From Embleya hyalina (GTDB lineage Bacteria > Actinomycetota > Actinomycetes > Streptomycetales > Streptomycetaceae): DNA of 64,000 nucleotides. Each line of letters starts with the position of its first letter. Within the stretch, counting starts at the first letter, position 1. A program made the translations under genes and the position numbers. The notes beneath the pieces are model-generated. The model was not told the DNA's origin. It saw only the letters and a list, made by a program, of their open reading frames with translations, and ran no database searches. Below, piece after piece: positions 53,396-61,901 of the stretch. Where the stretch lies: NCBI RefSeq assembly GCF_003967355.1, contig NZ_BIFH01000041.1, positions 88,483-152,482 of the forward strand. The letters are read 5' to 3'.

Positions 53396-54891
53396 CCACC
53401 GCCGCCCTTCCCATGCTGCTCCCGCCCGCCATGGTGCCCGAGCCGGCGACGCCGAACGTCTCGACGTTCGCCAAACCGGAGTACGCCAAACTGACCCTCA
53501 CCTACGGCAAGGTGAAGTCGGGCGGCTCCTGGCCCGTGCACTGCAAGTGGTTCAAGGTCCGGATCCCGACCGGCCGTCAGGCATCCGCGCTGACCGGCGA
53601 ACCGGGGCTGATCAAGTACGAGTTGACCGTCCCCGCCGGCAAGCGGCAGTGGACCGTGGACCGCGACACCCGCGACCCGAACCAGGTGATCTTCACGTGT
53701 TCGCCGCCGCCGGACGAGCCCGCCGCGTTCGACGGAACCTGGAGCGTCGTCCTGGAGTTGTGGGGCATCGAGGTCAACGGCGGAGTCGGCCCGGTCGACA
53801 TCGTCTGGGAGGAATCAACCTCGACCACCGGAGCGACCGGCCGGTTCGAGGAGCGCGAGGGTCGAGGCGAAGTGCGCAAGCGCGACGACTCGTTCTACCT
53901 GCACAGCTTCCGACCGGCCACCGTCGCCATCGCCCGCAACACCAAGGCCACCCTCCTGTGGGACGGCACCCCACACGCGACGTACACCATGTACTACCGA
54001 AAGCCGGACGGCACCCAGGGCTCCGCCCCGGCCAGTAACGGCAGTTGGACCTCCCCGGTGGCCCTGGTCGACGACTCCAGCTTCACCCTCGAAGCCAAGA
54101 TGGGCAACGAAGTCCGCTACCTCACCACATACATCAAGGTCAACACCCCGGACATCGCCGTCACCAGCGTGGCGGCCCCGACCACCGCCGGCACCATCGC
54201 CGTCAAGAACACCCTGGCACTCGAGGGCAAGGCCGGGCTGACCATCCCGCAGAACGGCGGCCAGATCACCGTCTTCGGCGCACTCACCGCGAAGGCCGGC
54301 CCGGCGGCAACCACGGGCGAACTCACCGCCAACGGCCCGCTCACCACGAACAGCACCATCACGGCCAAGGGCAACGTCACCGTCGAGTCCGGCAAGTCCC
54401 TGACCGTCAACGGCAACGTCACCGTCGACCCCGGCGCCAACGGATACATCTGGCTCAAGACGGGCCGCCTGGACATCAAGGACACGGCCAACATGAACGT
54501 CTACGGCACCCTGGCCGTCATCAAGGTCAAGTCCACGATCAACGGCGCCTTCACGGTCGAGAACAGCATCAGCCAAACGTCGGGTTCGATCAGCACGACC
54601 GGCAACATCACGGCTACCGGCAACATCACCGCAGGCGGTCACCGGGTGCTGCGGGCGGGTGACACGTTGCGTTTCGTCAGCCACACGAACAGGTACCTCG
54701 AGGAGGATGTGGCCGGTTCGTCGCAGGAGTTCGTGCCCGTCGACACCTCCAGGACCCTCTACCGGAATTCCGACTGGAAGACTTACCACGTAGCCTCAAC
54801 CCTCTCGTCCGAAGAGGCCGCCGAGAACGCCCAACAATCCGTGGAGGTCAAACAGGAGAAGGAGACGGCAACCGTCGATCCCGAGTCCTGA
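53392..54891 (+). CDS. Fibre-like protein: paralogous N-domain, Ig-like part and beta-helix, 499 aa (operon gene 6)
   Basis: The GTG at 53392 overlaps the stop of gene 5. Residues 20-150 repeat the gene 5 domain. About 165-255 look Ig-like: PATVAIARNTKATLLWDGTP, GSWTSPVALVDDSSFTLEAK and VRYLTTYIKVNTPDIAVTS. About 265-430 consist of short Thr/Asn/Gly/Val strands with regular turns: ITAKGNVTVESGKSLTVNGN, VTVDPGANGYIWLKTGRLDI and STTGNITATGNITAGGHRVL. This is the text of a right-handed beta-helix, and the GNITATGNITAGG part resembles phage tail-fibre shafts. A 60-residue charged tail ends the protein. No signal peptide. Likely a receptor-contacting or shaft component, by analogy only. Confidence 0.8.
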   Translation: MTTAALPMLLPPAMVPEPATPNVSTFAKPEYAKLTLTYGKVKSGGSWPVHCKWFKVRIPTGRQASALTGEPGLIKYELTVPAGKRQWTVDRDTRDPNQVIFTCSPPPDEPAAFDGTWSVVLELWGIEVNGGVGPVDIVWEESTSTTGATGRFEEREGRGEVRKRDDSFYLHSFRPATVAIARNTKATLLWDGTPHATYTMYYRKPDGTQGSAPASNGSWTSPVALVDDSSFTLEAKMGNEVRYLTTYIKVNTPDIAVTSVAAPTTAGTIAVKNTLALEGKAGLTIPQNGGQITVFGALTAKAGPAATTGELTANGPLTTNSTITAKGNVTVESGKSLTVNGNVTVDPGANGYIWLKTGRLDIKDTANMNVYGTLAVIKVKSTINGAFTVENSISQTSGSISTTGNITATGNITAGGHRVLRAGDTLRFVSHTNRYLEEDVAGSSQEFVPVDTSRTLYRNSDWKTYHVASTLSSEEAAENAQQSVEVKQEKETATVDPES

Positions 54892-54917
54892 CTCCGCCGG
54901 AGCGGAGGGAAGTGGCA

Positions 54918-54945
54918 GGGCCCGCCGGAATGGATCGGCGGGCCC
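54918..54945 (+). terminator. Terminator of the six-gene operon
   Basis: GGGCCCGCCG and CGGCGGGCCC form a perfect 10-bp stem with an 8-nt loop (GAATGGAT), 27 nt after the last stop. It defines the 3' end of the operon. Confidence 0.75.
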
Positions 54946-54962
54946 CGGAAGACAGCGTGCGG

Positions 54963-55425
54963 TCACGCGTGTTGCCTCTCGATGTCCGTCCGCCGGTCTC
55001 GGTCGCGACACCAGACCACTTGCCCGACTGCGGCCGTGTCGGCGATGGTGGCGGTGAGGCCGAAGTCGGGGACGGTGGGGCGCTGTTGGCCATCCCACCA
55101 GCGCCAGGCCGTCTCGACCTCGTCCCACAGGCGTCGTGGTTCGCTCTGGAGGGTGTTCGGGGTGTACCCGGCGGCGGCGGCGACGGAATGCCCGTGGCCT
55201 GTGTCGGCGGTGTACAGCCACAGGCTTCCGCCACCCCGGTCGTCCGGAACGGGCTGGGCGAGGCAGTCAACGCGGTGGCCATCGTGAACGGTCCGCTCGC
55301 GGAGCGTCCGTCCGCGTCGACGACCAGGCGCAGGGTGCAGTCTCCGGTGGTGAAGTCGGTGCCCCAGGGCATGACGATGACCGCGCCCGGCCTCCTTGTT
55401 CGATCCAGGTCCCAGGGACACCGCC
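54963..55425 (-). pseudogene. PCMT-type methyltransferase, C-terminal remnant
   Basis: From about 55425 one frame reads GAVIVMPWGTDFTTGDCTLR, LVVDADGRSASGPFTMATAL; after a frameshift at about 55250 another reads GGSLWLYTADTGHGHSVAAA, NTLQSEPRRLWDEVETAWRW and GQQRPTVPDFGLTATIADTA, to a stop at 54963. This is the C-terminal half of an isoaspartate-type methyltransferase of the kind that accompanies lanthipeptide or graspetide loci. The SAM-binding half is missing. Confidence 0.65.
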
Positions 55426-55696
55426 AACCAGGACCTCGCCGCGGAGCTGCGGACCGCGTTCGCCGACCGCAGGCCCGGCGACCCGTCGGTGGGGACGGTG
55501 GAGCGGGACGCGTCGGGACGGCTGTGCCCGGTCCCCTTTCCGGGTCTCGGGCCGGATCCGCTGCCGAACTGTCCCGAGACGGGCACGAAATGGTCCCGGG
55601 CGTGGGCGGCGGCATCGACGCGCCGATCACCGAACCGGGCACCCGGGTGGGAACTCGTCGCCGGTGACTCCGCGCCGGATCGACAGGGCTGCGGCG
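55426..55696. other. Intergenic region, no gene assigned
   Basis: A plus-strand frame (from 55396) contains LAAELRTAFADRRPGDPSVG and could be a fragment of another protein, but it has no start context and no family I recognise. Confidence 0.3.
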
Positions 55697-56872
55697 TCAT
55701 TCCGGAGCGTCATGCGGCGCCGTGGGGGTGTCGGCTTCGCCGTCGAGCCGTTCCGCGACGATCATGGCCACATCGTCGGCCAGGCGGCCCTGGGTGTGAC
55801 GGAGCAATCCCCGGTGCAGTTCCTCGAGGAACTCCGACGGGGCGCATGTCGGCACCGCTTCCATTGCCTCGGGCAGCGCGAAGAAATCGTTGTCGCGGTT
55901 GCGTGCCTCGAGAACGCCGTCGGTGTGCAGCAGCAGACGGTCGCCGGGGAGGAACACATAGCTCTCCGCCTCGCCCAAAGGACCGGTGATCAGGTCCTCC
56001 AGGCCGAGGGGCGGAAGTGGCGAGGGGGGCATCAGAGCGTGAACCGTGCCCCGGCGCAGCACCAGCGGCGGCGGATGGCCGCAGTTGACCATCTCGACCA
56101 CGGACCTGTCGGGTACCTGCGCCACGAGCACGGTGACGAACGACTCCGCCTGCTCCTCGTCGTCGTCCCGATCGATCGCCCACGGCATGGCGCGTTCGCG
56201 TCGCAACGCGGCCGCGCAGTGGGCCACGACCTCCACCAGGTCGTCCTCGTAGTGCACGGCCTCGCGGAACGCGCCCAGTACCACCGCGGCCGAGCGCACG
56301 GCGGGCAGCCCCTTGCCGCGGACGTCTCCGATGATCATCCGGACCCCGTACCGCGTCTGCACGGCTTCGTACAGGTCACCGCCGATCTGCGCGCCGCTCT
56401 CCGCCGCGAGGTACATGCTGGCGGTCCGCAGGGGGCCCAGGCGCGCGGGCACCGGCCGGAGCAGGACTCTCTGCGCCGCCTCGGCGATCCGGCGAATCCG
56501 CTCGAGTTCGTTCCGTCTGCGCGTGCGCATGAAACGACTGGTCATGACACTGGCCGCGGACACCAGGAGAATGGCCAGGAAATTCGTGTAGACCTGTTGG
56601 CTGCCCCACGCCTGGTTGTAGGTGGCGGTGCTCACGCTCACGGCCAGAGCGACGGCCGCCGCCGAGATCGTCCCCCTGGGGCCCATCGTGACCGCGGCCA
56701 GCGCCGGCGTCGCGGTCAGCAGGGGCCCGGTGTACAGAAAGTGCGCGGGCGAGAACTCGATCCCCACCACCACGAGTGCGATGGCGAACGGCACGCACCG
56801 CGCGAGTACGGTCAGGACCCGGCTGCGACCGCCGACTCCCGATCCGGGAGCCGAGCGTTGGAACGACCCCAT
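55697..56872 (-). CDS. Membrane-anchored SpoIIE/PP2C-type phosphatase, 391 aa
   Basis: Residues 20-110 hold three to four hydrophobic helices (LARCVPFAIALVVVGIEFSP, LLTATPALAAVTMGPRGTIS). A short linker leads to a PP2C domain of the RsbU/SpoIIE class (about 150-385): LAAESGAQIGGDLYEAVQTR, MIIGDVRGKGLPAVRSAAVV, VEMVNCGHPPPLVLRRG, DRLLLHTDGVLEARNRDNDF and RLADDVAMIVAERLD. The metal-binding aspartates are present. It should dephosphorylate a STAS anti-sigma antagonist in response to a membrane signal. Start ATG at 56872 (MGSFQRSAPGSGVG). No partner gene is adjacent. Confidence 0.9.
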   Translation of the reverse strand: MGSFQRSAPGSGVGGRSRVLTVLARCVPFAIALVVVGIEFSPAHFLYTGPLLTATPALAAVTMGPRGTISAAAVALAVSVSTATYNQAWGSQQVYTNFLAILLVSAASVMTSRFMRTRRRNELERIRRIAEAAQRVLLRPVPARLGPLRTASMYLAAESGAQIGGDLYEAVQTRYGVRMIIGDVRGKGLPAVRSAAVVLGAFREAVHYEDDLVEVVAHCAAALRRERAMPWAIDRDDDEEQAESFVTVLVAQVPDRSVVEMVNCGHPPPLVLRRGTVHALMPPSPLPPLGLEDLITGPLGEAESYVFLPGDRLLLHTDGVLEARNRDNDFFALPEAMEAVPTCAPSEFLEELHRGLLRHTQGRLADDVAMIVAERLDGEADTPTAPHDAPE

Positions 56873-57149
56873 ACATACAGCTTGACTCCCCGAGGCGTCC
56901 GAAACGACCGCATCGGCGGGCCGGCCGCATCTCGTCGCCCGTTCGGGCCGGCGAAGATCGTCGAACGCCGGTCGGGACGCTTCCCGTCCGCATGACGCCT
57001 CGTCGACGGCGGCCACACGATCGGGGAAGCTCTTGCGTCGACAATCCACGCCCCGGTTTCGCGTCCCGGTGCCACGCCCGGGGCGACGGGCACCGGGATG
57101 GCGGCGCGTCTTCGTGCGGGTGCCGTGACGGCGCGGTTGTTCGCCGGCG

Positions 57150-57884
57150 TCAGGTCAGGCCGCCGTCCGCGGTCACGCTCTGGCCGGTGATCCAGGCCGC
57201 GTCGGGGGAGGCGAGGAAGGCCACGACGTTCGCGATGTCCTCGGGTCGGCCCAGTCGGCCCAGTGGGGTGCGTGCGACGAGTGCCTCGGTGGGCGCGCCG
57301 GCGGCCGCGAAGCCGTCGGTGTCGGTCGGTCCCGGCAGGACGCTGTTGACCGTGATGCCGCGGCCGCCCATCTCGCGGGCGAAGCCGCGTACGAGTTGTT
57401 CCCCGGCGGCCTTGGCGGCCGCGTACAGGGCCTCGCCGGGTGGGGAGAGTCTGGTGGCCACCGACGAGACGTAGACGATGCGTCCGCCGTCGCGCATACG
57501 TCGGCCGGCCTCGCGCAGCGCGACGAAGGCCGCTCGGGCGTTCAGGTCGAACACGTGCTCGTAGTCGTCGTCCGCGGCGTCGGCGAGGGGGCCGCGGACG
57601 AAACCGGCGGCATTGTGCACCAGGACGTCCAGGCCGCCCCAACGCTGCTCGGCCGTGTCGATCAGTGCCCGCAACTCGCCGGGGTCGGCGGCGTCCGCGC
57701 GTACCGCCACGGCGCGGCCGCCCAGCTCCTCCACGGCCTCGACCACCCGTCGGGCGGCGTCCGCGTCCGCGTGGTAGTTGACGACGACGGCCGATCCGTC
57801 GGCGGCCAGGCGCAGGGCCGTGGCCCGGCCGATCCCGCGGGAACCTCCCGTGACGACCGCGACGCGTTGACGCTCGCTCGACAT
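57150..57884 (-). CDS. SDR family oxidoreductase, 244 aa
   Basis: Classical short-chain dehydrogenase: cofactor loop VAVVTGGSRGIGRATALRLA, DVLVHNAAGFVRGPLADAAD (NNAG motif, here HNAAG), catalytic VYVSSVATRLSPPGEALYAA AK-type text with Ser, Tyr and Lys, and ITVNSVLPGPTDTDGF. N-terminal basic and polar residues suggest NADP(H). It resembles 3-ketoacyl-ACP reductase-like members. It diverges from a MarR gene with a repeated palindrome between them, so it is probably induced by the MarR ligand. Intact. Confidence 0.92.
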   Translation of the reverse strand: MSSERQRVAVVTGGSRGIGRATALRLAADGSAVVVNYHADADAARRVVEAVEELGGRAVAVRADAADPGELRALIDTAEQRWGGLDVLVHNAAGFVRGPLADAADDDYEHVFDLNARAAFVALREAGRRMRDGGRIVYVSSVATRLSPPGEALYAAAKAAGEQLVRGFAREMGGRGITVNSVLPGPTDTDGFAAAGAPTEALVARTPLGRLGRPEDIANVVAFLASPDAAWITGQSVTADGGLT

Positions 57885-57922
57885 GACGACCCCGTTCAGT
57901 CGATATCATCGATAGTCTGTAT

Positions 57923-57942
57923 CATCGACTAAACAGTCGATG
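57923..57942. promoter_or_regulatory. MarR operator between SDR and marR genes
   Basis: CATCGACT-AAAC-AGTCGATG is a perfect 8-bp inverted repeat with a 4-nt spacer. A further AGTCGAT half-site lies at 57898 close to the SDR start. Position between divergent genes fits autoregulation. Confidence 0.7.
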
Positions 57943-57970
57943 TCATGGACTTGTCAACTAGGCTCCACGC

Positions 57971-58399
57971 ATGGCGAAGTCGACACCCGATGCGGAACTG
58001 GCGCGTGTACTGCTGGAGATGTGCTGTGTCGTCGAGGGCATCAGAGGCACCGTCAGCCGCGACCTCGAACTCACTCCACAACAGTCGCAACTGCTCACCG
58101 CCGTGGCCGAACGCGAGCTGACACACGGCGAGTTGGCGACCCGGCTCCACTGCGACAAGACGAACGTCACCGGGCTGGTCGACCGGCTCGAACGGCGCGA
58201 CCTGGTGCGCCGGCGGCCCGACCCGAACGACCGGCGGGTCGCCAGGGTCCACCCGACCGATCGGGGCGAGGAACTGGTCGCCCGCTTCAGGGACGCGGTC
58301 ACGGCGGCGATCGAGACGCGACTCGCGTCCTGGCCGTCCGACCTGCGACTGCGATTCGCCGAACTGGCGCAGACCGCGACCGGAGCCCTCCGCTCCTGA
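57971..58399 (+). CDS. MarR family regulator, 142 aa
   Basis: Winged helix: LELTPQQSQLLTAVAERELT, then HGELATRLHCDKTNVTGLVD, RLERRDLVRRRPDPNDRRVA (wing with the conserved DxRxxxV) and RVHPTDRGEELVARF. Full family length. The ATG at 57971 starts MAKSTPDAELARVLLEM. Probably represses itself and the divergent SDR gene until a small aromatic or oxidant ligand binds. Confidence 0.92.
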   Translation: MAKSTPDAELARVLLEMCCVVEGIRGTVSRDLELTPQQSQLLTAVAERELTHGELATRLHCDKTNVTGLVDRLERRDLVRRRPDPNDRRVARVHPTDRGEELVARFRDAVTAAIETRLASWPSDLRLRFAELAQTATGALRS

Positions 58400-58518
58400 C
58401 ACACCGCGAGCACTTCGTGGTGCGGGCCGGCGAACTCGTCGGCCGGAGCCGGCCGTTTTCGGATGCTCCTCACGGACGAACCGCATCGGGTCGGTCGACG
58501 CTCCCGGTCCCACGCAAC

Positions 58519-58650
58519 GCTGGCGCGGTACGCGCCCTCGTACTCGGTGGCCCGACCGCCACCGACGTCCGGCAGGCGCCGGCGTGGGATGCGGCGATCA
58601 TCGCCGCCTTCGCGCCGATCGGGGTGTGGCTGTACCGCAGGGAACCCTGG
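58519..58650 (+). pseudogene. ABC-2 type permease, last-helix remnant
   Basis: The frame reads VRALVLGGPTATDVRQAPAW, then DAAIIAAFAPIGVWLYRREP, which matches the C-terminal helix and tail of DrrB-type drug ABC permeases (usual form AIIAVFAPLAVWRYRR). Nothing of the remaining protein is present. Confidence 0.5.
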
Positions 58651-58754
58651 GCACAGGGCCTGCCCCGCTCCGCTCGTGCCGTCCTGCGGCGCCGGCACCC
58701 GATCGTGCGTCCGGCCCCCGGCGGCCTTTCCTGCGGGAGGTTTCAGCCGAGCAG

Positions 58755-58843
58755 CAATACGGATAACTACCTATAAAATCAATAAATAGACACTAATGTG
58801 ATATTTTTCTCCTGGAAATGATGCATATCAGGTGTTGAAGGAG
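58755..58843 (+). promoter_or_regulatory. AT-rich promoter region of the multi-sensor phosphatase gene
   Basis: About 80 bp are markedly AT-rich, including ACCTATAAAATCAATAAATA and GTGATATTTTTCTCC, in contrast to over 70 percent GC around. It ends with AAGGAG, 7 nt before the GTG start at 58851. I cannot assign a specific sigma factor. Confidence 0.5.
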
Positions 58844-58850
58844 CCGAGTC

Positions 58851-61832
58851 GTGCAACACGGATCCGACGGAAAGGCTGGACCGACCGCAGGTCTCGGCAG
58901 CCCCTCGGGCCCGGGAAGCGGGACGGGCACGAAGACGGGCACGGGCACGGGGACGGCACGAACCGACAGATTGTGCCTGCTCGCGGCTTTGGACGACCAA
59001 ACGACGGACACCGACGTATTGACCGCCGCAGCGCAGCACGCGACCGCGGCGCTCGGTGGATTCGGCGCCATGGGACACCTGAGCGCAAGCGCCTCCCGGG
59101 GCTTGCATCTGATCGCGAGCAGCGGACTGCCCCGAGCCGTCACCCGCAACTGGGAGGACATCCGGATCACCGATTCGGTGGCTCCGGCGCGCGCCTTCCG
59201 AACCGGCGAGTTCGCGTTCGCGTCCACCGCGAACCGCCCCGAACGCAACCCCTCGGACCCGCCTCACCCGTCGCCCGCCGCGGACGTCTCGGCGCGCTCC
59301 GCGATGGCGGCCGTACCGCTGTCCGGACCGGACGGACCGCTCGGCGTCCTGTCGGTGCTGCTGCCGGTGACCGACGCGCTCTCCGCGGAGGAACGAACGT
59401 TTCTCGGGGAGGTGGCCCGGTGGGCGGCGGAACGGCTGCGGCTGGCCCCTCCCACGCCGGACACCGTCTCGCGCACTCTGCTGGGGACGCCACCGGAGCG
59501 TGCTCCCGGACAGGGCCCCGGTGAGACCTCCACCGAGTTCGAGTTCGAATTCGATGTGCAGGCGAACGAGGTCGTCCTCGACGAGCGGTTGCTCGACGCC
59601 ATCGGCATCGAGCGGGAGACCTTCGACGGACGGCTCTCGACCTTCGACGACTACGTCCATCCCGATGACCTCCCCTGGGTGGTGGGAGACGTCGAACAGG
59701 CACTCAGGACCCGTGGCAGGGCGGACAGCGAGTACCGGGTTCGCCGCTCGGACGGGACGTATGCCTGGGTGCGCTTCCGCGGCCGGGCGGTCTCGCACCG
59801 GGGCAGCGAGCCGACTCGGCTGGTCGGCACCATGTCGTACACCACCGAGACCCATGCCGCGCTGGAATCGGTGGGGCGTGCCCTGGCACACATGAGCGAC
59901 GGTTTCCTGTCCGTGGACCGCGACGGGCGGATCGGATTCGTCAACGTGGCCGCCGAGCGTCTGTTCGGCCGGCCGCGCGACCTGGTGGGGCGGTCGTTGT
60001 GGGGCGTCTACGTCGTGCGGAAGGTGCCCCTGCTGGAGGAGCGCTCCCGCCGAGCCGTCGCCACGGGGGTCCCCGACGGGTTCGAGGTGCCGTGGCCGGA
60101 TACCGATCGCTGGTACCACCTACGGCTGGTCCCCCTTGCCGATGGACTCACCCTCTACATCACGGATGTCACCGAAAGACGCCTGCGCGAAGCGGAGCGC
60201 GCCGCCGCCGAACGCGCCGCCGCCGAGCGCGCCGCCTTCACGACCCGACTGACCCGAGCACTCGCCGAGGCGACCACGACCCGGGACGTGACCGCCGCCG
60301 TGGCCGAGAGCGTCCTTCCTCCCCTCCACGCGACCGGACTGGTCATCCTGGCCCTGGGGAACGAGCGACTGGACCTTGTCGGCTCCGTCGGCTATCCGCC
60401 GGCGCTCCTCGATCGCCTCCACGGCATGCCGGTCGTCGCCGCCACACCTCTGGGAGAGGTTCTGCGCACCCGCGCACCGAAGTTCATCGAGTCACCCGAA
60501 GACCTCGTCGCCGGCCATCCCGGGCCGGTGGACTGCCCGATCACCGAAGGGAAGCAGGCGTGGGCCTTCCTTCCGTTGATCGTCTCGGGCCGCGAGATCG
60601 GTGTGGTCGTCGTCTCCTTCGACCGGCCGCGACATCTCACCGGGGACGAACGGAGCCTGCTGACCGTGTTCGGCGGCCAACTCGCCCACACGCTCGAGCG
60701 GGCCCGGCAGTACGACGTGGCCACGACGCGCGCCCGTGACCTCCAGAACGCCCTCCTGCCCCGGGCCCTGCCGTCGCTTCCCGCGATCACCGCCGCCGCC
60801 CGATATCTGCCCGCCGGACACGGTGCGGACATCGGCGGCGACTGGTACGACATCATTCCGCTGTCCGGCGACCGTGTGGCTCTGGTCATCGGCGACGTCA
60901 TGGGCCACGGCATGCCCGAGGCCGCCACCATGGGCCGCCTGCGCACCGCCGTGCGCACGCTCTCCGACCTCGAACTGCCTCCGGACGACGTCCTCACCCG
61001 ACTCGACGACATCGTCGGCGAACTCGGGGAGGAGTCCTTCGTCACCTGCCTGTACGGCGTCTACGACCCGACCACCCAGATCCTCACGTATGCCAACGCC
61101 GGCCATCTCCCGCCCGTGGTCGCCCACCGCGACGGCACCGCGTCCCTGCTGACGTTCGATCCCGACCCGCCACTCGGGATCGCCGCCCCGCCCTTCGGCG
61201 TCCACGACGTGTCCCTGCCCGACGGCAGCTTCGTCGTCCTCTACACCGACGGTCTCGTGGAGACCCCGGGTCTCAACATCGACAAGGGCCTGCGTCACCT
61301 CACCGAGACCGTCGCCGCCGCTCTCGCCGACCGTGACGGGCCGGCCCGAGAACCCGACGAACTGTGCGACGCCGTCACCGCGGCCCTGCTGCCGGAGCAC
61401 CGCCGCACCACCGACGACACCGCCCTCCTCGTCGCCCGCACCTGTTCCCTTTCGCCGGGTGACATCGCCACCTGGGCCCTCCCCGAAGACCCCACGGCCG
61501 CGGGCCAGGCCCGGCACCACGTCCACGAGCAGTTCCGGATCTGGCATTTGGGCGAGGAGCTGGAAATGGCCACCGAGCTCATCGTCAGCGAACTCGTCGG
61601 CAACGTCATCCGCCATGCGACGGGTCCGATCCAGTTGCGCCTGCTGCGCAGCCGCACCCTCATCTGCGAGGTCACCGACGGCAGTCTGACCACGCCTCAC
61701 ATCCGACACGCCCACGCGACGGACGAGGGTGGACGCGGCCTCCAACTCGTCGCCGCCATGGCTCAACGATGGGGAACGCGCTACACCCTCACCGGCAAGT
61801 GCATCTGGACCGAACAGGCACTCGACGCGTAA
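58851..61832 (+). CDS. Multi-sensor SpoIIE phosphatase / RsbW-type kinase, 993 aa
   Basis: Domain order: low-complexity Gly/Thr N-terminus (1-40); GAF (about 45-200); PAS (about 225-330: VHPDDLPWVVGDVEQALRTR); second PAS (about 335-440: LAHMSDGFLSVDRDGRIGFV); an Ala/Glu-rich coiled coil (AAAERAAAERAAFTTRL); second GAF (about 465-625); PP2C/SpoIIE (about 640-865: GADIGGDWYDIIPLSGDRVA, LVIGDVMGHGMPEAATMGRL, LTYANAGHLPPVVAHRDG, LYTDGLVETPGLNIDKG); C-terminal HATPase (about 875-990: MATELIVSELVGNVIRHATG, DEGGRGLQLVAAMAQRWG). One protein thus carries both phosphatase and kinase activities of a partner switch. The GTG at 58851 has AAGGAG 7 nt upstream. Confidence 0.93.
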   Translation: MQHGSDGKAGPTAGLGSPSGPGSGTGTKTGTGTGTARTDRLCLLAALDDQTTDTDVLTAAAQHATAALGGFGAMGHLSASASRGLHLIASSGLPRAVTRNWEDIRITDSVAPARAFRTGEFAFASTANRPERNPSDPPHPSPAADVSARSAMAAVPLSGPDGPLGVLSVLLPVTDALSAEERTFLGEVARWAAERLRLAPPTPDTVSRTLLGTPPERAPGQGPGETSTEFEFEFDVQANEVVLDERLLDAIGIERETFDGRLSTFDDYVHPDDLPWVVGDVEQALRTRGRADSEYRVRRSDGTYAWVRFRGRAVSHRGSEPTRLVGTMSYTTETHAALESVGRALAHMSDGFLSVDRDGRIGFVNVAAERLFGRPRDLVGRSLWGVYVVRKVPLLEERSRRAVATGVPDGFEVPWPDTDRWYHLRLVPLADGLTLYITDVTERRLREAERAAAERAAAERAAFTTRLTRALAEATTTRDVTAAVAESVLPPLHATGLVILALGNERLDLVGSVGYPPALLDRLHGMPVVAATPLGEVLRTRAPKFIESPEDLVAGHPGPVDCPITEGKQAWAFLPLIVSGREIGVVVVSFDRPRHLTGDERSLLTVFGGQLAHTLERARQYDVATTRARDLQNALLPRALPSLPAITAAARYLPAGHGADIGGDWYDIIPLSGDRVALVIGDVMGHGMPEAATMGRLRTAVRTLSDLELPPDDVLTRLDDIVGELGEESFVTCLYGVYDPTTQILTYANAGHLPPVVAHRDGTASLLTFDPDPPLGIAAPPFGVHDVSLPDGSFVVLYTDGLVETPGLNIDKGLRHLTETVAAALADRDGPAREPDELCDAVTAALLPEHRRTTDDTALLVARTCSLSPGDIATWALPEDPTAAGQARHHVHEQFRIWHLGEELEMATELIVSELVGNVIRHATGPIQLRLLRSRTLICEVTDGSLTTPHIRHAHATDEGGRGLQLVAAMAQRWGTRYTLTGKCIWTEQALDA

Positions 61833-61844
61833 ACGGCCGACACG

Positions 61845-61863
61845 ACGCCGGCCCCGCCGGCGT
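61845..61863. terminator. Bidirectional terminator between converging genes
   Basis: ACGCCGGC-CCC-GCCGGCGT is a perfect 8-bp stem with a 3-nt loop, 12 nt after the phosphatase stop and before the 3' end of the ABC permease gene. Confidence 0.6.
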
Positions 61864-61901
61864 GCCGCCTCGCCGCCTGCTCGATTGCCCGCGGGCTTCG
61901 A

